From: Pseudooceanicola nanhaiensis DSM 18065
GTDB taxonomy: Bacteria > Pseudomonadota > Alphaproteobacteria > Rhodobacterales > Rhodobacteraceae
NCBI RefSeq assembly: GCF_000688295.1
Contig: NZ_JHZF01000013.1
Coordinates: forward strand, 434,001-498,000
Reading direction: 5' to 3'
Length of the DNA: 64,000 bases
Both the position numbers and the translations under genes were made by a program. Of this stretch, positions 1-9,400 are shown one piece after another. The notes under the pieces are model-generated. The model saw nothing but the letters and a program-made list of their open reading frames with translations. It was not told the origin of the DNA and made no database searches. Each line of letters opens with the position of its first letter. The stretch's first letter is position 1.

Positions 1-480
1 ACCGGGCTGCCGCAATCGACCGACCAGTTCACCAATCCGCTTCTGATCGGCGCCACCGCGCAGGCCCGCGACTTCAGCTATACCGAGGGCCAGCGGCTGC
101 AGTTCGACATGACGGCGCCCGATTACGATGCCTTCGTCTACGTGGATTACTTCGCCGCCGACGGCTCGGTCATCCACCTCGTGCCGAACGAGGTCATCCC
201 GCTCACCCGCCACGCGGCGAAATCCGTGGTGCCGGTCGGCGGCGACCTTGCCGGTCGGGCGGGGCTGAGGATCACGATCGGCCCGCCGTTCGGGCAGGAG
301 ATCGCGGTCGCCTTCGCCGCGTCGGTGCCGCTCTACGAAGGCTTGCGGCCGATCAGCGAACCCGCGGCCCCCTACCTGGACGTCCTGACCGAAAGGATCG
401 CCGCGGCGCGCGCGGCCGATCCGGCGTTCAAGGGCGAATGGGTCTACTTCTTCATCACCACCGCACCCGCCAGTCAGTGA
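1..480 (+). CDS. DUF4384 domain protein, C-terminal part (5' end outside window)
   Basis: The reading frame is already open at base 1 and ends at a TGA at 478-480, so only the last 159 residues are seen. They contain a DUF4384-like segment, with YDAFVYVDYF about 40 residues in, followed by DGSVIHLVPNE. This small beta domain is usually the C-terminal module of larger exported or membrane proteins, often ones with a kinase or caspase-fold domain in front. The catalytic or N-terminal part lies outside the window, so the full activity cannot be named. It ends ten bases from the convergent caspase-fold gene, and DUF4384 and caspase-fold genes often occur together, so a shared function is inferred. 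An in-frame ATG at 109 is internal to the domain and is not the start. Confidence 0.75.
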   Translation, partial: TGLPQSTDQFTNPLLIGATAQARDFSYTEGQRLQFDMTAPDYDAFVYVDYFAADGSVIHLVPNEVIPLTRHAAKSVVPVGGDLAGRAGLRITIGPPFGQEIAVAFAASVPLYEGLRPISEPAAPYLDVLTERIAAARAADPAFKGEWVYFFITTAPASQ

Positions 481-489
481 GCCCGGGCC

Positions 490-1935
490 TCACCGGCAGC
501 CGCCCGCGGCCCATTGCCTGAGGACGCGCTTGAAGGTCCCGCCCATCGGATGCTCTTTCTGGAGCGCGCGCGAACCGGCGTCCGAGACATAGGTCTGGCC
601 CTGATCGCAGAGGGCCTCCCGCGTCCACTGGTGGCATCCCGAACAGCTCTGGTCCTTCCAGGCGCTGTCCGGCAGGCCCTCGATCGGCGGGTAGAGCGGT
701 GTGCCCTGGGTGATCTCGGTGATCGTCCGCCCGATCATCTGCGGGCTCCCCAGGGACAGCGGCCGGTCGAAGAAGATGTCGGGCACGCTCGGTTCGGCAG
801 GCGCCTCGGGCGCGGCGGCGGCGGGCGGCGTCGCGGCCTGCCCCGTCCGCGTCTCGAGCGCGGCCAGCTCGATCTTCACCAGCTCGGCAAAGACCCCTTC
901 CGGGTAGGCGTCGAGATAGGCGCGATAGCCTTCCGGCGTGCCGGCGGCGCGGGCGGCCTCCATCAGCTCGGCCTCCGAGGCGGCGGGCGCCACCGGGGCC
1001 GGGGCCGCGGGCTGCGGCGCGGCCGGAGCGGAGAGTTCCTCGGCCATCACCTCCTTCAGGAGGGCGCGCGCCTCCTCGGCCTTGCGCCCGTCGGGGTAGG
1101 AGCGGAGGAAGAGCATGATCTGCACGGAATCCCGCGTCGGCGCGACGGATTTCCACAGCTGCTCCTCGGCGAAGGCTTCGGGGCTGAGCTCTTCGCCGGC
1201 CTTGAAGACGAAATCCTGCGTCAGCGATGACGTGTCCCAGGGCGTCTGCGCGCCGCCGGTCTGCCGGATGACCTCGACCCGGACCGCCTTGAACATCTGC
1301 TCGATCGGCAGGTCCTCGGTCTGCATCGCATCGGCCAGCGCCGCGGTGAAGGGGCTGTTGTCGCCAGTCCCGTCCAGCGCCACCGCCCCCGGCGCCGTGG
1401 CATAGGCCAGGAAGGTGCCGGTCGGCGCCTTCATCTCGGCCAGCCCGTTGTCGTCCATGTCGGGAATGTCCTCGAACGGGTTGTTCCGGCAGGCGTCGAG
1501 GATCACGATGTTGATCCGGTTCCGCGCCGAGGCCATCTGGCGCAGCACGCTCGCCGCCTCGAGCCCCACGAGGTCGAGGTCCGCGGCCACCGTCAGCTCG
1601 GTGTCCACCGGCAGCAGGTAGTTCGCGCCGAAGGACTGCACCCCGTGCCCGGCGTAGTAGAAGAGGCCGACCGTCTCGGGCCCCGCCACCCGCAGCCGGC
1701 GCCCGAATTCGGCGACCGCCCGGATCAGCTCGTCCCGCGTCGCATTCTCGACCAGGGTCACGTCGAAGCCCAGCGGCCGGAGCGTCCCGGCCAGGAGCGC
1801 CGCGTCGCGCGTGGCGTTGTCCAGCGGCGAGACCGCGCCGTAATTGCCGTTCCCGATGACGAGGGCCACCCGCTCGACAGCGCGGGCGGGCAGCGCGCTG
1901 GCGAGCAGCATCATGACGACGAAAGCGAGACGCAT
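490..1935 (-). CDS. Exported caspase-fold (peptidase C14) protein with C-terminal CxxCH tail
   Basis: The start is placed at the ATG at 1935, the second of two adjacent ATGs, because GAGGG lies five bases upstream; this gives 481 residues. Residues 1-19 form a signal peptide (MRLAFVVMMLL...ALPARA). Residues 21-250 are a caspase p20-like domain: the strand VALVIGNGNY, the catalytic histidine H97 in FYYAGHG and the catalytic cysteine C149 in ILDACRNNPF. Such enzymes cleave after Lys/Arg or Asp, but the specificity here is unknown. A Pro/Ala-rich linker (about 315-400) leads to a tail with CSGCH (C431, C434, H435) and two later cysteines. The CxxCH could bind haem c or a metal, or be structural. 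The signal peptide points to the periplasm. It diverges from the YceI/OmpA gene over a 125-base gap. Confidence 0.85.
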   Translation of the reverse strand: MRLAFVVMMLLASALPARAVERVALVIGNGNYGAVSPLDNATRDAALLAGTLRPLGFDVTLVENATRDELIRAVAEFGRRLRVAGPETVGLFYYAGHGVQSFGANYLLPVDTELTVAADLDLVGLEAASVLRQMASARNRINIVILDACRNNPFEDIPDMDDNGLAEMKAPTGTFLAYATAPGAVALDGTGDNSPFTAALADAMQTEDLPIEQMFKAVRVEVIRQTGGAQTPWDTSSLTQDFVFKAGEELSPEAFAEEQLWKSVAPTRDSVQIMLFLRSYPDGRKAEEARALLKEVMAEELSAPAAPQPAAPAPVAPAASEAELMEAARAAGTPEGYRAYLDAYPEGVFAELVKIELAALETRTGQAATPPAAAAPEAPAEPSVPDIFFDRPLSLGSPQMIGRTITEITQGTPLYPPIEGLPDSAWKDQSCSGCHQWTREALCDQGQTYVSDAGSRALQKEHPMGGTFKRVLRQWAAGGCR

Positions 1936-2016
1936 CATTTCCCTCGTAACCCCCGGCGATACAACGTCAGCGCGCGCGCCGGACCGGAAGATCATATAAC
2001 AGTTGCCTTGACGCTG

Positions 2017-2032
2017 GGGTAACATGTTATCC
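2017..2032. promoter_or_regulatory. Palindrome in the divergent intergenic region (possible operator)
   Basis: The sequence holds a perfect 10-base palindrome, TAACATGTTA (2020-2029), extended by GG/CC on both sides with one mismatch. It sits between the divergent caspase-fold gene (start 1935) and the YceI/OmpA gene (start 2061), where a shared regulator would bind. No binding protein is identified. Confidence 0.35.
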
Positions 2033-2060
2033 ATTGGGCGTATTTTACCGGACGTTTCAT

Positions 2061-3110
2061 ATGATCATGCTGCGCCTTTCCGCAATCTTGTTGCTGATAT
2101 CCCTCGCCATCTCCGGGGGCGTGCATGCGCAGCCGTCCCCTTTCGGCGACGGATGGACGCTCGAACCGGGCGCCTCCACGCTCCAGTTCCAGTCGATCAA
2201 GAACGAGTCGAAGATCGAGACGTCGGGCTTCGCCACCTTCACCGGGGCGATCTCTCCGTCGGGCGAGGTGGCGCTGACCGTCCTGCTCGACAGCGTGGAC
2301 ACCAGGATCGACCTGCGCAACGTGCGGATGCGGTTCCTCTTCTTCGAGACCTTCACCTTTCCCGAGGCCAGGGTGAGCGCGCGCATCGACCCCGCCACGA
2401 TCGCCGATCTGCCCAGTGTCCGGCGCAAGACCATCGAGATGCCCTTCACGCTCGACCTGCACGGCGTCACGCGCGAGATCACGGCGCCTCTGTCGCTCAC
2501 GCTGATCGGGGATGACCTCGTCGCGGTGTCCACCGCGGAACCGATCGTGCTGCCGGTGGCCGATTTCAACCTGTCCGAGGGGCTCGCCAAGCTGGAAGAG
2601 GCCGCCAACGTGAAGATCGTGCCCTCGGGCTCGGTCAGCTTCGACCTGATCTTCCGCAAGACGGCCGGGGGCCCGGCGGCGCCGGTGTCGGCCGCGGCGC
2701 CGGCGACACCTGTGGCGCTCGAGACCACGGGCAACTTCTCGCACGAGGCCTGCGTCGGCCGGTTCGAGATCCTCTCGCGCACCGGCAACATCTATTTCGC
2801 GCCGGGCTCCGCGCGGCTCGACGACGCCAGCGCACCGCTGCTCCGGCAGGCGGCGGACATCATCACCCGCTGTCCGGACCTGAAGGTGCAGATCGCCGGG
2901 CACACGGACGACATCGGCAGCGCGGCCGCGAACATGCGCCTGTCCGAACGCCGCGCCGCCGCGGTCGAGGCCCACCTCGCCGCGCAGGGCATCGGCGGCG
3001 GGCGGATCAGCTCGACCGGCTACGGCGAAGCGCGCCCGATCGCCGACAATTCGACCGAAAGCGGACGGGGCAGGAACCGCCGCATCGAGTTTTCCGTCGA
3101 CGGCTCCTGA
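2061..3110 (+). CDS. YceI-like / OmpA-like fusion lipid- and peptidoglycan-binding protein
   Basis: The protein is 349 residues from the ATG at 2061; a second ATG six bases on is equally possible, and the earlier in-frame TTG at 2034 is unlikely. Residues 1-24 form a signal peptide ending ...GGVHAQ. Residues 25-200 resemble the YceI lipocalin-like fold, including the LDLHGVTREITAPLSL stretch typical of that family, which binds polyisoprenoid-type lipids. Residues from about 235 form an OmpA-type peptidoglycan-binding domain: IYFAPGSARLD, then HTDDIGSAAANMRLSERRA, then GYGEARPIADN, ending in the NRRIEF motif. The product should be periplasmic, bridging lipid and the wall. The YceI-OmpA combination is uncommon. 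It precedes the unknown 455-residue gene by 32 bases, so the two are probably cotranscribed. Confidence 0.85.
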   Translation: MIMLRLSAILLLISLAISGGVHAQPSPFGDGWTLEPGASTLQFQSIKNESKIETSGFATFTGAISPSGEVALTVLLDSVDTRIDLRNVRMRFLFFETFTFPEARVSARIDPATIADLPSVRRKTIEMPFTLDLHGVTREITAPLSLTLIGDDLVAVSTAEPIVLPVADFNLSEGLAKLEEAANVKIVPSGSVSFDLIFRKTAGGPAAPVSAAAPATPVALETTGNFSHEACVGRFEILSRTGNIYFAPGSARLDDASAPLLRQAADIITRCPDLKVQIAGHTDDIGSAAANMRLSERRAAAVEAHLAAQGIGGGRISSTGYGEARPIADNSTESGRGRNRRIEFSVDGS

Positions 3111-3142
3111 GCCGCCGACCAGAGGAACAGGGAGAACCGGAC

Positions 3143-4510
3143 ATGGCACTGATGACGAAGGACGACCTCGCCGGGCTGCAGCAGATGTTGCAGAAGGCCC
3201 GCCAGCGGCCGATCAGCTTCGGGCTCTGCATGGGCAAGAAGCCCGAGGACACGGTGATCTGCACCGACCTCGTGAAATCCCCCGACGTGATGATGCGGCA
3301 GGCGAAGAAGCAGGGCGAGACCGCCAAGCTCACCCAGGGCACGCTGACCGTCGAGGGCAAGATCATCCTCTTCAGCTGCGAGACCGATCCGCCCAAGGGG
3401 TTGAAGAACAACCTCAAGAAATTCCTGCTGAAATCCGACATCACGATGAAGCCGCGAGTGCTCCTGCCCGGTGGCGGAGAGATGGCCGACGAGGACGGCG
3501 AAGACGGCAACGAGCTGGACGGCGCCGACACCGGCACGGCGGAGCCGGACGCGGCGCAGGACACCGGCCCCACGCCCGAGCCCGTGCAGGCCGGCGACAG
3601 CGACAACGGCAATGACAGCACCGACGGCACCCCCGGCAGCGATTCGGACATGCAGGAGGATCCGCTGGCCGGGGAATGGGCGCAGGCCCTTGCCCGGCTC
3701 GGCCCCGCCGTCCGGAGCTTCGCGGCGGGCGACGATCCCAAGGCCGCGACGGTCGCCAAGGCATGGGCCGGCGCCGAGGGCGCCGCGGCCAAGGGCCAGT
3801 ACAAGGTCGCGCTGGCCGTGGTGACCAAGATCGAGCCGCTGCTCGGCGCGCAGGGCATTCGGCCCGCGCCCGAGGCGCCGCAGCCCGATCCGCTGGCCGC
3901 GAAATGGGCGGCCGTGGCCCCGGCGCTCGAAAAGCTCTACACCGCCGCGATGGCCCGCAATCCCGAGAACCGCCAGAAGCTTCAGGCCGCCTGGGCGATG
4001 GCGACCGAGAAGGCCGGAGCGCAGGATTACAAGGCCGCGCTGACCATCGCCGAACGCCTGAAACCCGCGCTCGACGCCGTGGTGAAGGCGGCCCCGGCCG
4101 CGGCGGCGCCCGAGGTGCCAAGGGACGTCGTGCCGTTCCAGAAATCGCGGGTGCTCTGGGCAAAGACGCGCTCCACCATGCGCAGCGAACTGGGCAAGCT
4201 GCAGAGCGCGATCGACGCGGTGGCAAGCCAGAACGCGGATCTCGAGATCGATTCGTCGGGCCTCTTCGAACACCTGGAGGTCTTCGACGACGCGCTCGAG
4301 GACATCCTCGACCGGATCACGACGACTCCGGACGGGCAGGAGCGCGAGGCCCTGAAGAAGCAGGCGATCGCGGCGATCGAAAGCTACCAGGCAGCGCTGT
4401 CCTCGGGCTTCTTCTCGGACGTGGACAAGAACAACGGCTTCGCGCCGGTCGCGATCACCAGCACGGCGGTCAATTCGCTCTCGACGATCTCGCGGGTTCT
4501 CTCGGCGTGA
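3143..4510 (+). CDS. Unrecognised protein with acidic linker and two helical repeats
   Basis: I do not recognise this 455-residue protein. The ATG at 3143 follows a GGGAGA ribosome site. Residues 1-108 form a compact alpha/beta region (ISFGLCMGKKPEDTVIC, then KIILFSCETD). Residues 112-172 are an acidic, low-complexity linker rich in Asp, Gly and Glu. Residues 173-233 and 248-310 are two related helical repeats, each opening DPLAxxW and ending in a KIEPLL or RLKPAL helix. Residues 333-455 are again mainly helical. There is no signal peptide or membrane segment, so it is probably cytoplasmic unless exported by another route. It lies 32 bases after the YceI/OmpA gene and before the two-partner-secretion operon. 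A role with the neighbouring caspase-fold and secretion genes is inferred from position only. Confidence 0.75.
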   Translation: MALMTKDDLAGLQQMLQKARQRPISFGLCMGKKPEDTVICTDLVKSPDVMMRQAKKQGETAKLTQGTLTVEGKIILFSCETDPPKGLKNNLKKFLLKSDITMKPRVLLPGGGEMADEDGEDGNELDGADTGTAEPDAAQDTGPTPEPVQAGDSDNGNDSTDGTPGSDSDMQEDPLAGEWAQALARLGPAVRSFAAGDDPKAATVAKAWAGAEGAAAKGQYKVALAVVTKIEPLLGAQGIRPAPEAPQPDPLAAKWAAVAPALEKLYTAAMARNPENRQKLQAAWAMATEKAGAQDYKAALTIAERLKPALDAVVKAAPAAAAPEVPRDVVPFQKSRVLWAKTRSTMRSELGKLQSAIDAVASQNADLEIDSSGLFEHLEVFDDALEDILDRITTTPDGQEREALKKQAIAAIESYQAALSSGFFSDVDKNNGFAPVAITSTAVNSLSTISRVLSA

Positions 4511-4516
4511 CGTTAC

Positions 4517-4549
4517 GGCACCGCATCGGAAGGGAATCGATGCGGTGCC
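4517..4549 (+). terminator. Strong hairpin between the unknown gene and tpsB (terminator-like)
   Basis: GGCACCGCATCG (4517-4528) pairs perfectly with CGATGCGGTGCC (4538-4549), giving 12 base pairs around a nine-base loop, seven bases after the stop of the upstream gene. No T-run follows, so it is either a terminator without a U-tract or an mRNA stability or attenuation structure before tpsB. Confidence 0.5.
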
Positions 4550-4724
4550 CTCACACGAAGGCTGACGCAGGCGATTCGCGCTGCTAGCGTCATGGCGGAC
4601 CGCACAGCTTTCGGGATCATTGACCGAGGGCGCGCAATTCAGGGTTGATCGGTTCGCAGGATGCGCGATGGTCTGCCGGGGGTCTGCGGGTCGCCAGATT
4701 GATTTCGGAAAAGGGAATTTCCAC

Positions 4725-6455
4725 GTGAGGGTGACAGGTCCAGGACGCAGGAAACCGACCGCGGCACGGCTCCGCAGCGCCGCGCTGCTGGCGATCGCCA
4801 CGCTTCTCGCCGCCCCGGTGCAGGCCCAGACGGCCAGCCAGATCACCCCGCGGGAGTTCACGCCGGAGCTGCAGCGCCTCAGGGGGTCTGTCGTCTTCAC
4901 CGGCCAGCCCGGCACCCAGCCGCCCCCGGGATCCGAGGCGATCGGCATCACGCTGTCGGGCGTCGACCTGCAGAATCCCCTGCCGCAGATGGCCGGCGCC
5001 AACCGGGCCTACGTCGGCCGTCTGACCCGCGGCCGGATCCCCGTCTCGGAACTGTTCGAGGCCACCGCCGCGCTCGAGGCCGCCTATGCCGACGCGGGCT
5101 ATGTCCTTGCCCGGGTCGTGCTGCCGCAGCAGAGCCTGCGCGACGGCGGGCGCCTGCGGGTCGTCGTCGTGAACGGTTTCGTCGAGACGGTCGACACCAG
5201 CAACGTCGATCCGAACATCCGCCGCCGCATCGACCAGCTCACCGCGTCGCTGGTGAACCGCCCCGGTCTGACCCGCGAAGAGCTCGAGCGCCAGCTTCTG
5301 CTCGCCGGCGACATTCCCGGCACCGCGCTGCGGTCGGCCATCGCCGCGGGCGAGGCGCAGGGCGCGACGGTGATCGGGGTCGACCCCGAATACCGGCTCA
5401 TCACCGGCTTCGTCGGTTTCGGCAACCCGTCGAGCACCGAGCTGGGCGAGTTCAACCTGAACACCGGGATCGAGATCAACAGCCCCTTCAAGCTGGGCGA
5501 GACGCTCTATGCCCGGCTCTCCGGCGCGCCCGAGAAACTGTTCTCGGAGGATCCGCGCAGCCGGGTCTTCGCGCTCGGTGCCGCGGTGCCCGTCGGCATC
5601 TCGGGGGCCAGCGTGAACGTCGAGGCGACGTTCAGCGACACCATGCCGGACGACGCCGCCGCCCCGACGCGGTCGGATTTCGACCGGCAGTCCTTCAGGT
5701 TCTTCTATCCGTGGAAACGCGGGCGGATCCTCAACGTCACCGGGCAGGCGATGCTCGACCTCCAGCAGGAGGAGCAGGCGCTCATCGGCGGCGGCACGAT
5801 CTTCCGCGACCAGCTGACGATCCTGCGGGCTGGGGCGAACATGTCGCTCTTGCTGCCCGACAGGTCCTTCACCCAGGCGGCGCTGGTGCTGTCGCGCGGG
5901 ATCGACGCCTTCGGCGCCCGGACGGCGGCCGAGGCGGCGGGCGGCCCGCCGCTGTCGCGCGCCGGGGCGGACGCCACCTTCACCAAGCTCGTCGGCTCGG
6001 CCTCGCACCAGCGGGACCTGTCCGAGCGGATCGCGCTGTCGGTCACCGGCCGGTTCCAGACCTCCTTCGGCCGGCCGCTGGTGAACTCCGAACAATTCGG
6101 CCTGGTCGGCGGCTCGGAATTGTCGAGCTTCGACAACGGCGCCCTGCGCGGCGACAGCGGCGCGGTCGTCCGGGCCGAGCTCTCCACCCGTTTCGACAGC
6201 ACGATTTCCGAGCTGCCGGTTTCGTTCAGCCCCTATGTCTTCGCCGGCTACGGGGTGGCGAAGCTCGAGAACCCGACGGCGCTGGAACAATCCATTACCA
6301 AGGCGGCCTCCTACGGGATCGGCCTGGATGTCGCCTCCTCCATGAATTCGAGCTTCCGGTCAGGCAGCATGCGCATTGAATACGGCATAGGGACACGAGA
6401 CGATGCCACACCAGATGAAAAGCGGTTCAGCATTTCCGGCACCTTCCGTTTCTGA
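4725..6455 (+). CDS. Two-partner secretion outer-membrane transporter, ShlB/FhaC/HecB family (TpsB)
   Basis: TpsB proteins are 16-stranded outer-membrane barrels with two periplasmic POTRA domains that pass a partner exoprotein across the outer membrane. The start is placed at the GTG at 4725, eight bases after AAGGGA; this gives 576 residues beginning with a signal peptide that ends AAPVQAQ near residue 35. Upstream in-frame starts (TTG 4620, ATG 4668) would put a long tail before the signal. Residues 55-150 match a POTRA segment (FEATAALEAAYADAGYVLARV, slightly shortened here to its core ALEAAYADAGYVLARV). The remainder is beta-rich, and the protein ends SGTFRF with the terminal Phe usual for barrel proteins. 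The gene overlaps the partner exoprotein gene by 53 bases, so the pair is translationally linked. Specificity for that partner is inferred from the arrangement. Confidence 0.88.
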   Translation: MRVTGPGRRKPTAARLRSAALLAIATLLAAPVQAQTASQITPREFTPELQRLRGSVVFTGQPGTQPPPGSEAIGITLSGVDLQNPLPQMAGANRAYVGRLTRGRIPVSELFEATAALEAAYADAGYVLARVVLPQQSLRDGGRLRVVVVNGFVETVDTSNVDPNIRRRIDQLTASLVNRPGLTREELERQLLLAGDIPGTALRSAIAAGEAQGATVIGVDPEYRLITGFVGFGNPSSTELGEFNLNTGIEINSPFKLGETLYARLSGAPEKLFSEDPRSRVFALGAAVPVGISGASVNVEATFSDTMPDDAAAPTRSDFDRQSFRFFYPWKRGRILNVTGQAMLDLQQEEQALIGGGTIFRDQLTILRAGANMSLLLPDRSFTQAALVLSRGIDAFGARTAAEAAGGPPLSRAGADATFTKLVGSASHQRDLSERIALSVTGRFQTSFGRPLVNSEQFGLVGGSELSSFDNGALRGDSGAVVRAELSTRFDSTISELPVSFSPYVFAGYGVAKLENPTALEQSITKAASYGIGLDVASSMNSSFRSGSMRIEYGIGTRDDATPDEKRFSISGTFRF

Positions 6456-9400
6456 TCCTCGCCCGCGCGGACGACGCGCCCTTGTCGCCGCCCTTCTGGG
6501 CGGGGTCGCGCTGCCCGGCGCGCTGCTGGCCGATCCGCTGCCGACCAGCGGCACGGTGGCAAGCGGCACGGTCGGCATCGCCACCCCCGGGGCGCAGAGC
6601 ATGGTCATCACCCAGGGCAGCGACCGGGCGGTGGTCAACTGGGACAGCTTCTCGATCGGGTCCGGCGCGCATGTCGACATCCGCCAGCCCGACGCCGGGT
6701 CTGCCCTGCTGAACCGCGTCACGGGCGACACCACCAGCGCGATCCACGGCCGCCTGACGGCGAACGGGCAGGTGCACCTCGTGAACCCGAACGGGATCTT
6801 CATCGGCGCGAACGGCAAGGTCGACGCCGGCAGCTTCGTCGCCTCGACGCTGAACATCTCGGATGACGATTTCCTGGCCGGCCGGCTGCGCTACGGCGGC
6901 ACCGGGGCTTCGGGCACGGTGCGCAATGCCGGCAGGGTCACGGTGGTGCCCGGTGGCTATGCCGCCTTCCTGGGCGGCCGGGTGCGCAACGAAGGCGTCG
7001 TGACGGTGCCCATGGGCCGCATCGGCTTTGCCTCGGGCGAACGGGTGACGCTGGACCTCTCCGGCGACCAGTTCCTGCAGGTGGCGATCCCCACCGGGGG
7101 CGACGACGACGGCAAGGCGCTGGTCGAGAACTCCGGCACCGCCAGCGCCGAGGGCGGCCTGATCGAGATGCGGGCCGCCACGGCCCGCGAGGCCGTGCGC
7201 CACGCGGTGAACCTCTCGGGCGTGGCCGAGGCGCGCTCCGTCTCGGTGCGCAACGGCGTGATCACGCTGGGCGGCGGCGCGGGCGGGCGGGTGACCGTCT
7301 CGGGCCGCGCCACGACCGCCGCGGCGGCCCCCACGGGGGCCGTGCTCACCTCGGCCCGGCCGCGCGCGCGGCCCGAGGTCCGGATCACCGGCGCCCATAT
7401 CGACTTGGCCGGCGCCCGGATCGACGCCAGCGGCGCGGGCGGGGGCGGGCTGATCCGCATCGGCGGTGACTTCGCCGGTGCCGGCGCCCTGCCCCGTGCC
7501 GAGACCCTGACCGCGGACGCCACGACCGAGATCCGCGCCGATGCGATCGGGACCGGCGATGGTGGCCGGATCGCGCTCTGGTCCGACCTGCGGAGCGACG
7601 TCGCCGCGCGGCTGAGCGCCCGGGGCGGGGACAACGGCGGCGACGGCGGCTTCATCGAGGTCTCGAGCGCGCGGACGCTCAGCTATTCCGGCCTGGCCGA
7701 CACCCGCGCCCCGATGGGCGCCTGGGGCACGCTGCTGCTCGACCCCCAGGATATCGTCATAGACCCCGGCGCGGGCGGCGAGGATACGCTCGAGGCCAAC
7801 CTCGAGTCGGGCAACGTCACGCTCGACACCTTCGAGCCATCCGTGCCCGACGCGGGCGACATCACCATCAATGCCAATATCGACTGGATGGCCGAAACAA
7901 CCCTGACGCTCGACGCGGACAACGACATCTTCCTGAACGGCGCGATCAACGGACCGAACGGCGGCTTCAGCCTCTTCGCCGCCGGCAGCATCACGCCCGC
8001 CGCCGCGGTGAATGTGGACGACTTCAGGCTCTTCAACGGAAGCTGGAGCCAGCTCGGCACCCTGCCCGCCTTCGACGTGGACAGCTTCTCCCTGTCGAGC
8101 GGGGCGACCTTCCTGCGCGCGCTCGGCGGCGACGGCGGCACGTCTCCCTACCGGCTGACCGACATCTACGGCGTGCAGGGCGTGGGCACGCTCCCGGGCG
8201 ACAATTTCGTGCTGGCCAACGATATCGACGCGAGCGGGACGCTGTTCTGGTCCAATTTCGACGGTCTGGGCTTCGCCCCGATCCAGAGCTTCGACGCCGT
8301 GTTCGACGGTGACCAGCACAGGATCTCGGGTCTCTATTCCGAATCCGGGTTCGAGGGGCTGAACAACACGGCGATGTTCTACAACATCGGCTCCAACGCG
8401 ACGGTGCGCGACCTCACCCTCTCGGATGTCGAGATCGTCGGACGCGGCGCCGCGGCGCTCGCCTATATCAACAACGGGCTGATCGAGAACACGCGCGTCT
8501 CGGGCACCGTGACCTCGGAGGGCTATGTCACCGGCGGGCTCGTCGCGATCAACAACGGCACCATCGAGGACAGCGCGATCTCGGTCGACGTGACCGCGAC
8601 CCATGTCTCGGACGGCGAGGTCAACACGGTCGGCGGGTTCGTCGGGTCGAGCTCGGGCAGCATCGCCCGGTCGAACACCACCGGCTCCGTCACGGTCGTC
8701 AATTCCGCAGGCGCGATCTCGCTCGATGTCGGCGGCTTCGCCGGGCGCGGCGACGGGATCACCGATTCCTATTCCTGGGCCGATGTCGACGTCTCGGGCG
8801 GCAGCGACCCCGATGCCACCATCGCCGTCGGCGGCTTCATCGGCACCGTGACCGGGCCGGTCACGCGCTCCTATTCCACCGGCGCGGTCACGACGTCCGG
8901 AAACGCCACTTTCTCGACCGGCGGCTTCGCGGGGCGGGATCTCTCCTCCGGCGGCACGGCCAACAACCTCTGGGACGTCCAGTCCTCGGGGCAGGCAACC
9001 AGCGCGGTCGGCACCGGGTTGTCCACGGCCCAGCTGCAGGACACCGAGGCGTTCTTCGGCCTCGCCGCCATGGCCGGGGGCGATTTCCTCCAGGTCTGGG
9101 CGCCCGGCGACACCGGCTTCTACCCGGTGAACTATTCGACAAGCCCGGTGATCCTTGCCTCGCCCGACGCGCTGAGCGTCCAGTACGGGCTGACCGGCGA
9201 CGCCTCGGCCACGGGCACCACCTTCGGCGGACCCGATCCCTATGTCTTCGACGCCCCGTCGGATTCGATCGACCCGGCCGACCTCGCGGCGATCTTCGAC
9301 GACCTGACCTTCGCCTCGACGAATGCGGGCACCACGACCTTCACGCTCGACACGACCTCGGTCACCAGCGCGGGCGGCGTCACGCACCGCGTCATCGACC

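Noticed and set aside
4718-4730. CCACGTGA near the tpsB start as a third parS site
   Set aside because: Only the core matches; the flanking AACA half and the TGTT half are absent.
6427-9387. Very long open frame on the strand opposite tpsA, and similar ones opposite addA, addB and the Sel1 caspase gene
   Set aside because: High G+C removes stop codons from antisense frames; translations are Arg/Gly/Asp/His-rich, show no domains and lack ribosome sites.
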